The notes under the pieces were generated by a model. It searched no databases. It was not told the DNA's origin and saw only the letters and a program-made list of their open reading frames with translations. The position numbers were made by a program, and so were the translations under genes. A stretch of 64,000 nt of DNA, from assembly GCF_020171745.1 (NCBI RefSeq), contig NZ_JAIVAH010000003.1:41970-105969 (forward strand), given 5' to 3'. Source of the stretch: Prescottella equi. Its GTDB lineage: Bacteria; Actinomycetota; Actinomycetes; Mycobacteriales; Mycobacteriaceae. Below, in pieces: positions 1 through 8,590 of the stretch (position 1 is its first letter; the number at the start of each line of letters is the position of its first letter).

Positions 1-58
1 GCAACAGGACGGCTGCCCCAGCGGCGGCGATTGCGCGGCCGCTCCTCATTCCTCGCAT
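1..58 (-). CDS. 5' end of an exported protein, cut by the window edge
   Basis: Only the first 19 codons are visible, read leftwards from an ATG at 58. A second in-frame ATG at 49 is the alternative start. The residues (MRGMRSGRAIAAAGAAVLL) are a basic N-terminus followed by an Ala-rich hydrophobic run, which looks like a signal peptide or first membrane helix. A purine-rich GGGGGC lies about ten bases upstream of the ATG at 58. The palindrome at 75-98 sits just upstream and probably controls this gene. The product cannot be identified. Confidence 0.45.
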   Translation of the reverse strand, partial: MRGMRSGRAIAAAGAAVLL

Positions 59-74
59 CCACACGCCCCCAACA

Positions 75-98
75 TACTATCTACGTACGTAGGCAGTA
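75..98. promoter_or_regulatory. 24-bp palindrome, candidate repressor operator
   Basis: A perfect 12-bp palindrome CTACGTACGTAG (81-92) is flanked two bases out by matching TACT (75-78) and AGTA (95-98). On the minus strand a TAGTAT element (74-79 reversed) could be the -10 box of the leftward truncated gene, so a bound repressor would cover the promoter. The size and symmetry suit a TetR- or PadR-type regulator, but no regulator gene is visible nearby. Confidence 0.4.
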
Positions 99-118
99 GA
101 TATGCCCCCGGGGTGGCT

Positions 119-781
119 TCACAGGACGAACGGGATCAACCGCCGCGTCCGCCGCATGTACTGCCGGTACGGCTCACCCAGCCCCTCGACGAGAACGTGC
201 TCCTCGTGCGGGATCCGCACGACGTATGCCGCCGCGAGCCCCAGGACCGTCAGCGGCGCAAGCCAATTCGTGTAGGCGATCGTGAAACCGAGGGCACAGA
301 TCAGCGCACCTGTGTACGACGGGTGCCGGATCCGGCGGTACAGACCCGTGTCCACGACACGCTGCCCCTGCACGGTCTGGACCTGGAACGTGAACGACGC
401 ACCCAGTTCGCGGACAGCCCGCAGGCGCAGCGCCTGTCCCGCCGCAGCCACGGCGAGCCCCACCCAGAAGAACCACCAGGCACCGCCGGTGATCACGGTC
501 GCGGGCACGAGGACGCTGACCGCCGCACCCCCGACGTACGCCGCCACCAGTCCGAGGCCCACGGCCGGTCCTGTCCAACCGTCCCGATGGGAGCCTGCAC
601 CCGGGTGCGTCCGGCCGATCCAGAGCTCGGAGAGCAGGACGCCGAGGAACGCGGCGGCCAGAATCGCGGCCGCGACCGCATCGGTCGCGAACAGCGGGAG
701 TGCTGCGCCGTTGGCCGCCACCCTTCGAGTGTGCCGCGTCGACGGCCGTCCCACGACCCCAACGGACCGAACTCGGCGCAA
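119..781 (-). CDS. Isoprenylcysteine carboxyl methyltransferase (ICMT)-family membrane protein
   Basis: This 220-residue integral membrane protein has four to five hydrophobic segments. The C-terminal half carries the family signature: GLYRRIRHPSYTG (phospholipid/ICMT methyltransferase region), then an HEEHVLVEGLG stretch and a YRQYMRRTRRLIP ending, matching the SAM-binding EExxLxxxFGxxYxxY pattern. Bacterial members of this group methylate unknown small or lipid substrates, so the substrate is not predictable here. The start is uncertain: the longest frame opens with TTG at 781, and in-frame GTG codons at 754 and 721 could be the true start because the first 30 residues are not membrane-like. 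It lies 15 bp downstream of mug on the same strand. Confidence 0.75.
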   Translation of the reverse strand: MRRVRSVGVVGRPSTRHTRRVAANGAALPLFATDAVAAAILAAAFLGVLLSELWIGRTHPGAGSHRDGWTGPAVGLGLVAAYVGGAAVSVLVPATVITGGAWWFFWVGLAVAAAGQALRLRAVRELGASFTFQVQTVQGQRVVDTGLYRRIRHPSYTGALICALGFTIAYTNWLAPLTVLGLAAAYVVRIPHEEHVLVEGLGEPYRQYMRRTRRLIPFVL

Positions 782-796
782 CGATCGGGTACACGC

Positions 797-1366
797 TCAG
801 CCCACCACGACGCCCGCATCGACCGCAGCGGCCCGGTACGCCCGGGCCAGCGAGTCGACGGTGTCGTGCGCGTTGAGGCCGCTCGGATTCGGTACCACCC
901 ACAGCGCGGCGCCCTCGAAACCGTCGGGCTGACGTCCCGTCGCCGCCTTCCGCGCGCCGAACGCCGTCCGGTAGGCGGTGATGCCGGCGACCGCGACCAC
1001 CCGCGGCCGCACCCGGGCAACCGTCTCCCAGAGGCGGGCCCCGCCCGCCCGCAACTCGTCCGCGGTCAGTTCGTCGGCGCGCGCCGTCGCCCGATGGGCG
1101 ATGTTCGTGATCCCGATGCCGCGAGCGACGAGCAGGTCCCGGTCGTCGTCGGACATGCCGGCGGCCGGGTCGATCGGCCGGTCGACGATGCCGGCCCGCT
1201 GCAGCGCCGGGTAGAAGCGGTTGCCGGGCCGCGCGAAGTGCGCGCCGGTGGCCGCGGTCCACAGCCCCGGGTTGATGCCCACGAACAGCAGGCGGCAGCC
1301 CGGGCCGATCAGGTCCGGTACCTCCGCATCACGGAAGGCCTCGAGTTCGGCACGACTGAATCCCAT
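797..1366 (-). CDS. mug: G/U mismatch-specific DNA glycosylase (Mug/TDG family)
   Basis: This 189-residue protein is predicted to remove uracil or thymine mispaired with guanine in base-excision repair. The uracil-DNA-glycosylase fold motifs are clear: GINPG at residues 30-34 (active-site motif 1, with the Asn typical of Mug) and NPSGLNAH at 160-167 (motif 2, minor-groove loop). Length is normal for bacterial Mug. The ATG at 1366 begins the conserved N-terminal region directly. It is upstream of and co-oriented with the ICMT-like gene, with no functional link evident. Confidence 0.9.
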   Translation of the reverse strand: MGFSRAELEAFRDAEVPDLIGPGCRLLFVGINPGLWTAATGAHFARPGNRFYPALQRAGIVDRPIDPAAGMSDDDRDLLVARGIGITNIAHRATARADELTADELRAGGARLWETVARVRPRVVAVAGITAYRTAFGARKAATGRQPDGFEGAALWVVPNPSGLNAHDTVDSLARAYRAAAVDAGVVVG

Positions 1367-1406
1367 GCGCTACAGCGAACCGCACCGATCGGGCACGGCC
1401 AAACCG

Positions 1407-1883
1407 TCAGTCGTTCTCGTACGCCTCACGGATGACGTCGATGTCGAGCTTGCGCATCTGCAGCATCGCCTGTGTGGCGCGCTGCGCGCCCGCCGGGGCC
1501 GGGCCCCCGATGTACGAGGCGAGGGCCTCCGGGATGATCTGCCACGACACACCCCAGCGATCCTTCAGCCACCCGCACTGACTCTCCTGGCCACCGTCGG
1601 CAGTCAACCGATTCCAGTACTCGTCGACCTCGGCCTGGTCTGCGCAGCTCACCTGGAACGACACGGCCTCGGTGAAGGGGAACTCCGGCCCGCCGTTGAG
1701 TGCCGTGAACTTCTGGCCGTTCAACTCGAACTCGACGGTCAGAGCGAGCCCCTCCGGCCGGTGCATGCCGGGCCCGTACCGGGAGATGTTCAGGATCTTG
1801 GAGTTCTTGAACAGCGCGACATAGAAGTTCGCGGCCTCCTCGCCCTCTGTGTCGAACCACAGGCACGGGGTGATCGTCTGCAT
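1407..1883 (-). CDS. VOC/PhnB-like superfamily protein
   Basis: This 158-residue protein has the vicinal-oxygen-chelate fold of the PhnB / '3-demethylubiquinone-9 3-methyltransferase' annotation family. It opens with the diagnostic [20 protein letters not shown], followed by a SRYGPG-type segment, [18 protein letters not shown], and [16 protein letters not shown], all hallmarks of the family. These proteins are not methyltransferases despite the old name, and their function is generally unknown. The ATG at 1883 has a GGAAGGA Shine-Dalgarno at good spacing, so the longer frame upstream of it is not coding. It is divergent from the SDR gene. Confidence 0.85.
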   Translation of the reverse strand: MQTITPCLWFDTEGEEAANFYVALFKNSKILNISRYGPGMHRPEGLALTVEFELNGQKFTALNGGPEFPFTEAVSFQVSCADQAEVDEYWNRLTADGGQESQCGWLKDRWGVSWQIIPEALASYIGGPAPAGAQRATQAMLQMRKLDIDVIREAYEND

Positions 1884-2076
1884 GGTCGAGATCCTTCCGG
1901 TCGTCGTGTTCCTGGACATGCGCTGTCGGGATAGACCGCGGCCGCGGCGGAAACTCATCGGCCGGCGGTCGCGAGCGTACGACGAAGCGGCGACAACCGG
2001 CCGGACGTCCGCCGATCCGGCGGTAGATTGGGACGGGAACGAGCCCGCGCATCGCCGATCGCCGAGGTGGTTCCCC

Positions 2077-2997
2077 ATGTATCAGGTTCCCGACATGACG
2101 GGCCGGTACGTCGTCGTCACCGGCGCCAACAGCGGCACCGGCAAGGAGGCCACCCGACGGCTGGCCGCGGCCGGTGCGCACGTCGTGATGGCCGTCCGCA
2201 CCCCAGGCAAGGGCGAGGCGGCGTGCGCCGAGATCATGCACGAGAACCCGGACGCGCAACTCGAGATCCGTCGGATCGACCTCGCCGATCTCGGATCGGT
2301 GCGGGAGTTCGCCGCGGGCTTCCTCGACGACGGTCGACCGCTCGATCTGCTGGTCAACAATGCCGGCGTCATGTCGCCGCCGCGCAGGTTCGAGACCGCC
2401 GACGGGTTCGAGCTGCAGTTCGGCTCCAACTTCCTGGGCCCGTTCGCCCTCACGAATCTGCTGCTGCCCCTGCTGTTGGACGCGCCCGAGGCGCGGGTCG
2501 CGACGATGACGAGCGGCACGGCGCACTACGGCCGGATCAACTTTCGCGACCTGCAGTCCCGGCACCGGTACAGCCCGGCGCTCAGCTATGCGCAGTCCAA
2601 GCTCGCCGACATGCTGATGGCACAGCACCTGGCACGGGTGGCGGAAGCCAGCGGCTGGAGCCTGCTCAGCACCTACGCGCACCCCGGGTACACCCGCACC
2701 AATCTCCAGACCGCGGGCGCGAGCCTGGGCCGGGACAAGCCCAGGCACGGGATGTTGTCCGGCAACGACCGCACGATGCTGCCGTCGCAGGACGTACGCG
2801 ACGGCGTGGAGCCGATCCTGTTCGCCGCCACCAGCCCCGAGGCCGTGCAGGGCGGCTACTACGGACCGGGTGGCCGAATGGCGCTCGTCGGCCCCACCCG
2901 GCGGTACGATCCGCCGCGCAGCTCGCGCGGCGAGGATCTGGCCCCCTCGCTCTGGGCGATGGCCGAAAAACTTACCGACACAACACTTCCCTACTGA
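2077..2997 (+). CDS. Short-chain dehydrogenase/reductase
   Basis: This 306-residue NAD(P)-dependent oxidoreductase has the classical SDR motifs in order: TGANSGTG (coenzyme-binding TGxxxGxG), a DLADL segment, NNAG, a TSGTAHY segment with the catalytic Ser, and SYAQSK containing the YxxxK pair. The length, and the FGSNFLGPF and [10 protein letters not shown] segments, are like retinol-dehydrogenase/WW-domain-type SDRs. The substrate cannot be told. The start was chosen at ATG 2077, preceded by GAGGTGG. The SRPBCC gene follows after 22 bases, so the two are probably one transcript. Confidence 0.88.
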   Translation: MYQVPDMTGRYVVVTGANSGTGKEATRRLAAAGAHVVMAVRTPGKGEAACAEIMHENPDAQLEIRRIDLADLGSVREFAAGFLDDGRPLDLLVNNAGVMSPPRRFETADGFELQFGSNFLGPFALTNLLLPLLLDAPEARVATMTSGTAHYGRINFRDLQSRHRYSPALSYAQSKLADMLMAQHLARVAEASGWSLLSTYAHPGYTRTNLQTAGASLGRDKPRHGMLSGNDRTMLPSQDVRDGVEPILFAATSPEAVQGGYYGPGGRMALVGPTRRYDPPRSSRGEDLAPSLWAMAEKLTDTTLPY

Positions 2998-3019
2998 GCA
3001 TCCGACGACTGGAGGATCG

Positions 3020-3499
3020 ATGACCGGCCGGACATCTGCCGCAAGCGTGACCACTACCGGCGAGCGCGGAGTGCACATCGAACGCGTCATCGCCGCACCG
3101 CGCGACCGCGTCTGGGCGGCCTACACCGAACCGGATCTGCTCGCCCAGTGGTGGGGGCGCGGAAACCGGCTCGACATCGAGAAGTGGGAACTGGAGCGCG
3201 GTGGGCACTGGCGCTTCGTCGAGCACCACGAGGGTGGCGTCGCCGGATTCGAGGGCCGATTCCGGGAGGTGACGCCGGTCGAACGCATCGTCTGGTCGTT
3301 CGAGTGGGACGGCATGCCCACCCACGTCTCGGTCGAGACGATCGAGTTCGTCGACCTCGGCGACGGCCACACCAAGCTGGTGACGGACACGATCTTCATG
3401 ACCGGCGAGGACCGCGACGGCATGATGCAGTCCGGCATGGAGGCGGGCATGAATGCGAGCTTCGCGGCTCTCGACGCGCTGCTCGCCCGGACCACCTGA
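3020..3499 (+). CDS. SRPBCC (AHSA1/Aha1-like) domain protein
   Basis: This 159-residue START-like (SRPBCC) fold protein is of the AHSA1 type. Typical family features are visible: VIAAPRDRVWAAYTEPDLLAQWWG, then a strand-rich region with WRFVEHHEG, FRE(V)TPVERIVWSFEWDG, and a C-terminal helix MMQSGMEAGMNASFAALD. The family binds hydrophobic ligands in a helix-grip cavity, and individual roles are mostly unknown. GGAGG at 3011-3015 fixes the ATG at 3020. It is probably co-transcribed with the SDR gene upstream. Confidence 0.85.
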   Translation: MTGRTSAASVTTTGERGVHIERVIAAPRDRVWAAYTEPDLLAQWWGRGNRLDIEKWELERGGHWRFVEHHEGGVAGFEGRFREVTPVERIVWSFEWDGMPTHVSVETIEFVDLGDGHTKLVTDTIFMTGEDRDGMMQSGMEAGMNASFAALDALLARTT

Positions 3500-3630
3500 C
3501 GTCACCGCCACCGGCCGCTGGACGCTTGTCCATGTCGGTTTGCACAAAACGCCCTTCACCAGCGCAGCGCTCGGCTATATTTCGGTCGCATAACGACCCG
3601 ACACCCGGTCTCGCCCTGGAAAGGCCCAAG

Positions 3631-3720
3631 ATGAACCTCAACCTCATCTCGTTGTTCCCGTCGTTGATCGGAACGATCGGAAACCTCGTGAACTTCGGCA
3701 GCACCATCGAGTTCAGCTGA
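3631..3720 (+). CDS. 29-residue hydrophobic peptide, PorH/PorA-like small peptide (candidate)
   Basis: The tiny ORF begins MNLNLISLFPSLIGTIGNLV and ends NFGSTIEFS. It has no signal peptide, is almost wholly apolar, and could form one amphipathic helix. A GGAAAGG ribosome site lies 7-8 bases upstream of the ATG, and a strong hairpin terminator follows 20 bases after the stop, so it looks like a free-standing gene. An AT-rich element (TATATT, 3576-3581) 50 bases upstream may be its -10 box. Its composition and the FGS motif recall the peptide cluster at 61-64 kb and corynebacterial PorH. Homology cannot be shown at this length. Confidence 0.6.
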   Translation: MNLNLISLFPSLIGTIGNLVNFGSTIEFS

Positions 3721-3740
3721 GTTCGACTCTCTCTTCAGAC

Positions 3741-3770
3741 GAACACCCCGGGGTTGCTCCCGGGGTGTTC
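3741..3770. terminator. Intrinsic terminator between peptide gene and rtcB
   Basis: A perfect 12-bp stem (GAACACCCCGGG, 3741-3752; partner 3759-3770) closes a six-base loop. No T tract follows, as is common in actinobacteria. It lies between two convergent genes and could serve both. Confidence 0.75.
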
Positions 3771-3787
3771 GCGCGCCCGAGGCCCGA

Positions 3788-5014
3788 TCACGTGCCCTTG
3801 ACGTTGAGGATCTGCCGTAACTGGTGCCGGACCTCCACGAGATCACGGGCGTCGTCCATGACGACGTCGATGTCCTTGTAGGCGTCCGGGATCTCGTCGA
3901 TCCACTCGGCTCCGTGCCGGTACTCGATCCCTTTCATCCGATCGGCCAGGTCGGCGACGGTGAACCGCTTACGGGCCTGGGTGCGGGAGAACCTGCGGCC
4001 GGCGCCGTGCGGGGCCGAGCACAGCCCGCGCGCATCGCCCTTGCCCCGGACCACGTAGGACCGGGTACCCATCGATCCTGGGATGACCGCGTCGACGCCC
4101 CCGTGGGCGTTCACCGCGCCCTTGCGGGTGAGCCAGACGCTCTCGCCGTAGTGCTCCTCCTGCTCGGTGTAGTTGTGGTGACAGTTGATCCGCTCGGCTT
4201 CCACCACCGGGGTACCGATCCACTCGCCGAACACCAGGGCGAAGCGGTCCAGCATCTCCGCTCGGTTCAGCAGCGCGAAGCGCTGCGCCCAGCGCAGTTC
4301 CCGGATGTAGTTCCAGAACTCGGGCGTCCCCTCCGCCAGGTAGGCGAGGTCCCGGTTCGGCAGGTCGATGTGCCATGTCCGGCACAGCCTCTGGGCGATC
4401 GCGATGTGCTTCTGCGCGATCTTGTTCCCCACGCCCCGGCTGCCGGAGTGCAGGAACAGCCACACCCGGTCCTGCTCGTCGACGCACAGTTCGATGAAGT
4501 GGTTGCCGCCGCCCAGCGAGCCCAACTGCTCGCGCCACTTCGGTGAGTGCGACAGGTCGACGCCGTCACGCGCGGCCCGCTCCTCGAGTTCGGCGATCCG
4601 CGGCTCCGCGAACCACTTCCCCAGCGACGCCGTGAGGTTGTAGTTACCCGGGGACAGCGGGATCGCGTGCTCGATCCGCAACCGCAGCGCGTGCAGCGTC
4701 CGCCCCGCGCCACCGGCACCCTCGATATCGGCCAGCGTGAACTGCGTTCGGGCGGCGATCATTCCGCAACCGATGTCGACACCGACGGCAGCCGGGATCA
4801 CCGCGCCGCGGGTGGGGATGACCGTTCCCACCGCCGAGCCCTTGCCGAAGTGCGCGTCGGGCATCAACGCGACGTGCGGGTACACGAACGGCATGGACGC
4901 GGTCTCCCGCGCCTGCGCGAGGGTTCCGTCGTCGAGGTGGCTGGCGAAGTTCACGAGGTTCTGGTCGTGCTCGGTGGGGCTCACTGTTCCGCTCCGGTCG
5001 GGGACGAAGGCCAC
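3788..5014 (-). CDS. rtcB: RtcB family RNA-splicing ligase
   Basis: This 408-residue protein is a GTP/Mn-dependent ligase that joins 2',3'-cyclic-phosphate or 3'-phosphate RNA ends to 5'-OH ends. Metal-site motifs are present: VGVDIGCGM with Asp80 and Cys83, GGGNHFIE, HSGSRGVG and NCHHNYTEQEEH. The guanylated histidine lies in SAPHGAGR (His336), preceded by PGSMGTRSYVVRG. Length matches the shorter actinobacterial RtcB type. GTG at 5014 was taken as the start, and in-frame alternatives a few codons downstream are possible. No RtcA or archease gene is adjacent. Confidence 0.92.
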   Translation of the reverse strand: MAFVPDRSGTVSPTEHDQNLVNFASHLDDGTLAQARETASMPFVYPHVALMPDAHFGKGSAVGTVIPTRGAVIPAAVGVDIGCGMIAARTQFTLADIEGAGGAGRTLHALRLRIEHAIPLSPGNYNLTASLGKWFAEPRIAELEERAARDGVDLSHSPKWREQLGSLGGGNHFIELCVDEQDRVWLFLHSGSRGVGNKIAQKHIAIAQRLCRTWHIDLPNRDLAYLAEGTPEFWNYIRELRWAQRFALLNRAEMLDRFALVFGEWIGTPVVEAERINCHHNYTEQEEHYGESVWLTRKGAVNAHGGVDAVIPGSMGTRSYVVRGKGDARGLCSAPHGAGRRFSRTQARKRFTVADLADRMKGIEYRHGAEWIDEIPDAYKDIDVVMDDARDLVEVRHQLRQILNVKGT

Positions 5015-5152
5015 GGGGATCGCCGCGCCGTCGTCCGATCAATTGTTCGATCTTCCAACCGTAGAGCGATTTCGGGACAGGGCAAGCGAATTACGCTCCG
5101 GCGGCGTTCAATGGACCGCACGCGCGCAACGACTCGAGAACGGTGACGAGAC

Positions 5153-6043
5153 ATGACGGAACACGACGACTGGGCACGCCACAGCGGCGCTTCGGCGCTG
5201 CGCCATTTCGCTCCCGAGGTGGCATCGACGCTCGATCGACTCGTTGCGATCGCGCCCATCGATCTCGTCGCCGGCACCCGCGTGGTGTGCGCGCGGACGC
5301 TGTCGCTTCCGCCGCTACCGGCGCCCGCACAGACCACCGACGCACTCACCGCCGCCCCACTGGAGTTCGCCGAGCAGTTCTCGGTGGACGTGTCGATGAT
5401 CGACGACGCCCAGCGGGCCGCACTGGCGTCCGGACTCGGCCAAGACACCGGCCGATTCGTCCAACTGCTGTACGTCGCCGACTGGGTGCCGCGGGCACGG
5501 GCCGGCCTCGACGCACTGTTCACGGCGCCGGAACCGGGATGGCCGGTCCCCGTCGAGTGGGACACCACCGGCGAACCGTGGCCACTGATCCAGCGCACGC
5601 TCGTCGAGGTTGCTCGGGTGCGGGAACTCGATCCGGTGACGACCGAGGTGGTCCGCCTCTACCAGGCCCGGCAACACAACTGCCGACTGTGCAAGTCGCT
5701 GCGCAACCGGACCGCGATGCTGGCCGGCGGCGGCGAGGAACTCTACGACGAGATCGACGACTTCCGGGCAAGCAGCCTGTCGCCCCGGCACAAGGCCGCG
5801 CTCGAGTTCGCCGACGCCCTCATCTGGCAGCCCGCGCACCTCGATCCACAGGTCGTGGCCGACGTGCGCACGCACTTCTCCCCCGCCGAGGCCGTCGAGT
5901 TGGTGATCGACCTGATGCGCAACGCGTGCAACAAGATCGCGGTGTCGACGGGAACGGACGGGGCGAACGTTGCCGACGGAATCGAGGTCTACGACGTCAA
6001 CGCCGACGGCAGCGTCGATTTCGGTCTGGCGCTACCCGGCTGA
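5153..6043 (+). CDS. AhpD-like / carboxymuconolactone decarboxylase-family protein
   Basis: This 296-residue, all-helical protein has a C-terminal AhpD-type core. The segment VVRLYQARQHNCRLCKSLRN places a CxxC pair at Cys177/Cys180, followed by a long helix and the FADALIWQP and LVIDLMRNACNKIAV segments. CxxC members act as peroxide-linked thiol oxidoreductases. The N-terminal 150 residues look like a second, degenerate copy without cysteines, so this may be an internally duplicated form. The ATG at 5153 follows a GGTGACGAGAC stretch. It is divergent from rtcB and a physiological partner is unknown. Confidence 0.75.
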   Translation: MTEHDDWARHSGASALRHFAPEVASTLDRLVAIAPIDLVAGTRVVCARTLSLPPLPAPAQTTDALTAAPLEFAEQFSVDVSMIDDAQRAALASGLGQDTGRFVQLLYVADWVPRARAGLDALFTAPEPGWPVPVEWDTTGEPWPLIQRTLVEVARVRELDPVTTEVVRLYQARQHNCRLCKSLRNRTAMLAGGGEELYDEIDDFRASSLSPRHKAALEFADALIWQPAHLDPQVVADVRTHFSPAEAVELVIDLMRNACNKIAVSTGTDGANVADGIEVYDVNADGSVDFGLALPG

Positions 6044-6158
6044 CCCACTTCGGGCTGCCGCAGCGCCATTGCCAGGTCCCCGGTACCGGAGGAAGGTGAA
6101 GTGAGAAACGGGACCGGTGGCGCCACCGGGGCGCCGCCCCGAGGAAAGGGAGTCGATC

Positions 6159-6776
6159 GTGTACGCGCGTTCTACAACCATTCAGGCGCATCCCTCGTTC
6201 ATCGACGCCGGAATCAAACACATCCGTGACACCGTGATGCCGGCGCTCGCCGACATCGAGGGCAGCGAGGGACTGTCGCTACTGGTCGACCGCGAATCCG
6301 GACGCTGCATCGCCACCAGTTCGTGGAGGGACGAGGAGACGCTCCGGGCGAGCGAGGGACCCGCCATTCACCTCCGGGATCAGGCCACCGAGGTCTTCCA
6401 CGGCACCGCGCACGTCGAGCGGTGGGACATCGAGGTCCTGCACCGCGACCACACGTCGCGCCCCGGCGCGTGCGTCCGCGCGACCTGGTTCAAGGTCGAT
6501 CCCGGCACGATGACGCACGCAGTCGATGTCTGGAAGCTGAACTTGCCCGCGATGGAAGGCACCGACGGCTTCTGCAGCGCGAGCCTGATGGCCGACCATG
6601 CCGCGGGCCGGGCAGTGTCCTCGGTGACCTTCGACAGCGTCGAGCAGATGCGTGCCGATCGCGAGCAGGCCGAAGCGATCCGGACTCGGGCCCTCCGTGA
6701 GACAGGCGCCGAGCTACTGGAGGTGTGCGAGTTCGAGCTGGCAATTGCGCACCTGCACGTGCCCGAAATGGTCTGA
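6159..6776 (+). CDS. Dimeric alpha/beta-barrel (ABM-like) protein
   Basis: This 205-residue protein appears to contain two ferredoxin-like alpha/beta-barrel repeats of the antibiotic-biosynthesis-monooxygenase kind: residues ~1-95 (with GLSLLVDRESGRCIATSSW) and ~105-200 (with GFCSASLMADHAAGRAVSSV). The two halves share the pattern 'G(L/F)xSxxLxxDxxxGRxxxSxxW/F'. It starts at GTG 6159 because GAGGAAAGGGAG lies immediately upstream. No catalytic residues can be assigned, so an enzymatic role is not certain. Confidence 0.65.
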   Translation: MYARSTTIQAHPSFIDAGIKHIRDTVMPALADIEGSEGLSLLVDRESGRCIATSSWRDEETLRASEGPAIHLRDQATEVFHGTAHVERWDIEVLHRDHTSRPGACVRATWFKVDPGTMTHAVDVWKLNLPAMEGTDGFCSASLMADHAAGRAVSSVTFDSVEQMRADREQAEAIRTRALRETGAELLEVCEFELAIAHLHVPEMV

Positions 6777-6794
6777 CCGTCGAGGAGGTCGGGT

Positions 6795-7283
6795 TCAGAC
6801 GTACAGCCGGTCGACGAACGCGTTGATGTTGTCGCGCACGCGCTCGGTCTTCTCCTCCGGGCTGAGGTCCTCGCGGTACCGGCTGCCGAGCGCGGGCTTC
6901 TTCCTGCCGCGGGCATACAGCGGGCACGCCAGGTCGATGCACATGTAGATGCCCACGGAGTTGCCCGCCCGGCCCGATTCGCCGATCTTGTTCGCGGTCA
7001 TCAGCGCGATGCCGCCACGGGTGTGGGTGGTGAGGCAGATCGCGCACATCTGGGACTTGCCGGACCCGTTGGGTTCGAAGCGCATCGCCACGCCGATCGG
7101 ACCGTCCGCCCGGGGCACGACCAGGTAGCCGCGTCCGGGGAACGATTGGTCGGTCCAGCCCAGGAAATCCAGATCGTCCCAGGGGCGATCGTCCAGGTCA
7201 CGCGGCGCGGGCAGGCGCTTGGCGTCCCCCTTGGAACAGTTGACGAACGACGCCCGCAGGTCGCGTTCGGTGATCGGATCCAT
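6795..7283 (-). CDS. FBP (EF-G-binding, FusB-like) C-terminal zinc-finger protein
   Basis: This 162-residue protein matches the FBP family, whose treble-clef zinc finger binds elongation factor G in FusB-type fusidic-acid-resistance proteins. The metal ligands are visible as MCAICLTTH and MCIDLACPLYARG. The N-terminal part (ITERDLRASFVNCSKGDAKRL) is also typical of the actinobacterial form. FusB homologues without a resistance role are common, so a ribosome- or EF-G-associated function is inferred, not resistance. It converges with the ABM-like gene, leaving only 18 bases between stops. Confidence 0.8.
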   Translation of the reverse strand: MDPITERDLRASFVNCSKGDAKRLPAPRDLDDRPWDDLDFLGWTDQSFPGRGYLVVPRADGPIGVAMRFEPNGSGKSQMCAICLTTHTRGGIALMTANKIGESGRAGNSVGIYMCIDLACPLYARGRKKPALGSRYREDLSPEEKTERVRDNINAFVDRLYV

Positions 7284-7492
7284 GACGGGGCCGGCTCCTT
7301 CGATCGTTCGGGCAGCGAACTGCCGCCACGATACGACCGGGGCCGGCGGATGGACAAACGGTTTCTTGCCCGCTCGAACGCTTCACCGAGGCCGTCGTGC
7401 TCGCCGAAGCTCTCGCGCACGGCACCAAACCACAGTTCGTCTTCGACTGAGGTCGGGACGACGAGTGGTTCGGCGCCGGCGTTCGGTTCGGG

Positions 7493-8590
7493 TCAGGCCG
7501 CCTGTAGCAGCCCCTGCCGGGACAGGATCGGCCGCACGCCCTCCGCGAACCAGTACGCCTCCTCGATGTGCGGCTGGCCCGAGAGGACGAAGTGTTCGAC
7601 GCCCACCGCCGCGTACTCCCGGATCAGCGCCGCCACCTCCTCGTGGCTGCCGACGAGCGCGGTGCCGGCACCGCCGCGGACCAGTCCGAATCCCGCCCAC
7701 AACCCGGGGTACACCTCGAGATTGCGCAGGTCCGCGCTGAGCCCCAGCTGACGCCGCTGCCCCTCCGACTCGCTCTGTGCCAGCCGGGTGCGGGCCAGCT
7801 CGATCTGGGCGGGACTGATCCGGCCGACGAGCTTGTCGGCCTCGGCCCACGCCTCCTCGGACGTGTCCCGCGCGATCACGTGCGCGCGGATGCCGAAGCT
7901 CAGCGTCCGCCCGTGGACGGCGGCACGACGGCGGACGTCGTCGATGAGTGCGCCCACCTTCGCCGGCGGCTCGGTCCAGGTGAGGTACGTGTCGACGTGC
8001 TCGGCCGCGACGTCGAGCGCGGGTTCGCTGGCGCCGCCGAAGAAGATTCCCGGTGCCGGGGAGGGCGCCGGGAAGGCCGCCGCACCCTCGACCGTGTAGT
8101 ACTTGCCGGAGAAGTCGTACGGCGTGCCGCTCCAGGCCCCGCGCACGATGTCGAGGAACTCGCCGGTGCGCTCGTACCGCTCCTCCTTGGAGTGGAAGTC
8201 GCCGAAGCGGCGCTGCTCCTCGGCGTCGCCGCCGGTGACGATGTTGAGCAGCAGACGGCCTCCCGACAGCTGCTGGAACGCGGCCGCCTGCTGGGCCGCG
8301 AGTGTCGGCGTGATCAGTCCGGGCCGAAATGCGACCAGGAACTTCAGGTTCCGGGTCTCCCGGATGAGTGCCGCCGTGGTGATCCAGGCGTCGGGGCACC
8401 ACGATCCGGTGGGCGTGAGCACGGCCTCGAATCCGAGTTGTTCGGCGGTCTTCGCCACCAGCGTCAGGTAGTCGAGCGAGGCCGGGCGGAACTCGGACGC
8501 CCGTCCCGACGCCTCACGGGGTTCGAGGGCGCCGATCACCTCACGCCCGTCGCCGTTCGTGGGCAGGTACCAGTGGAAGTGCAGGGTCAT
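7493..8590 (-). CDS. ssuD: FMNH2-dependent alkanesulfonate monooxygenase
   Basis: This 365-residue luciferase-like (LLM class) monooxygenase is predicted to cleave alkanesulfonates to aldehyde and sulfite in the cytoplasm. It opens with FHWYLPTNGDGR. Other family segments are GFEAVLTPTGSWCPDAW, LKFLVAFRPG, GGRLLLNIVTGGD, FHSKEERYERTGEFL and FFGGASEPALDVAAEHVDTYL. The ATG at 8590 overlaps the ssuB stop in an ATGA arrangement and has AAGGGA upstream. It is the last gene of the ssuACBD operon. No ssuE flavin reductase is seen next to it, so reduced FMN must come from elsewhere. Confidence 0.93.
   Translation of the reverse strand: MTLHFHWYLPTNGDGREVIGALEPREASGRASEFRPASLDYLTLVAKTAEQLGFEAVLTPTGSWCPDAWITTAALIRETRNLKFLVAFRPGLITPTLAAQQAAAFQQLSGGRLLLNIVTGGDAEEQRRFGDFHSKEERYERTGEFLDIVRGAWSGTPYDFSGKYYTVEGAAAFPAPSPAPGIFFGGASEPALDVAAEHVDTYLTWTEPPAKVGALIDDVRRRAAVHGRTLSFGIRAHVIARDTSEEAWAEADKLVGRISPAQIELARTRLAQSESEGQRRQLGLSADLRNLEVYPGLWAGFGLVRGGAGTALVGSHEEVAALIREYAAVGVEHFVLSGQPHIEEAYWFAEGVRPILSRQGLLQAA

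Noticed and set aside
3540..3581. TTGCAC (3540) as the -35 partner of TATATT for the 29-codon peptide gene
   Set aside because: The spacing is 30 bases, far outside the usual range. A weaker TTCACC at 3555 is closer but not convincing.
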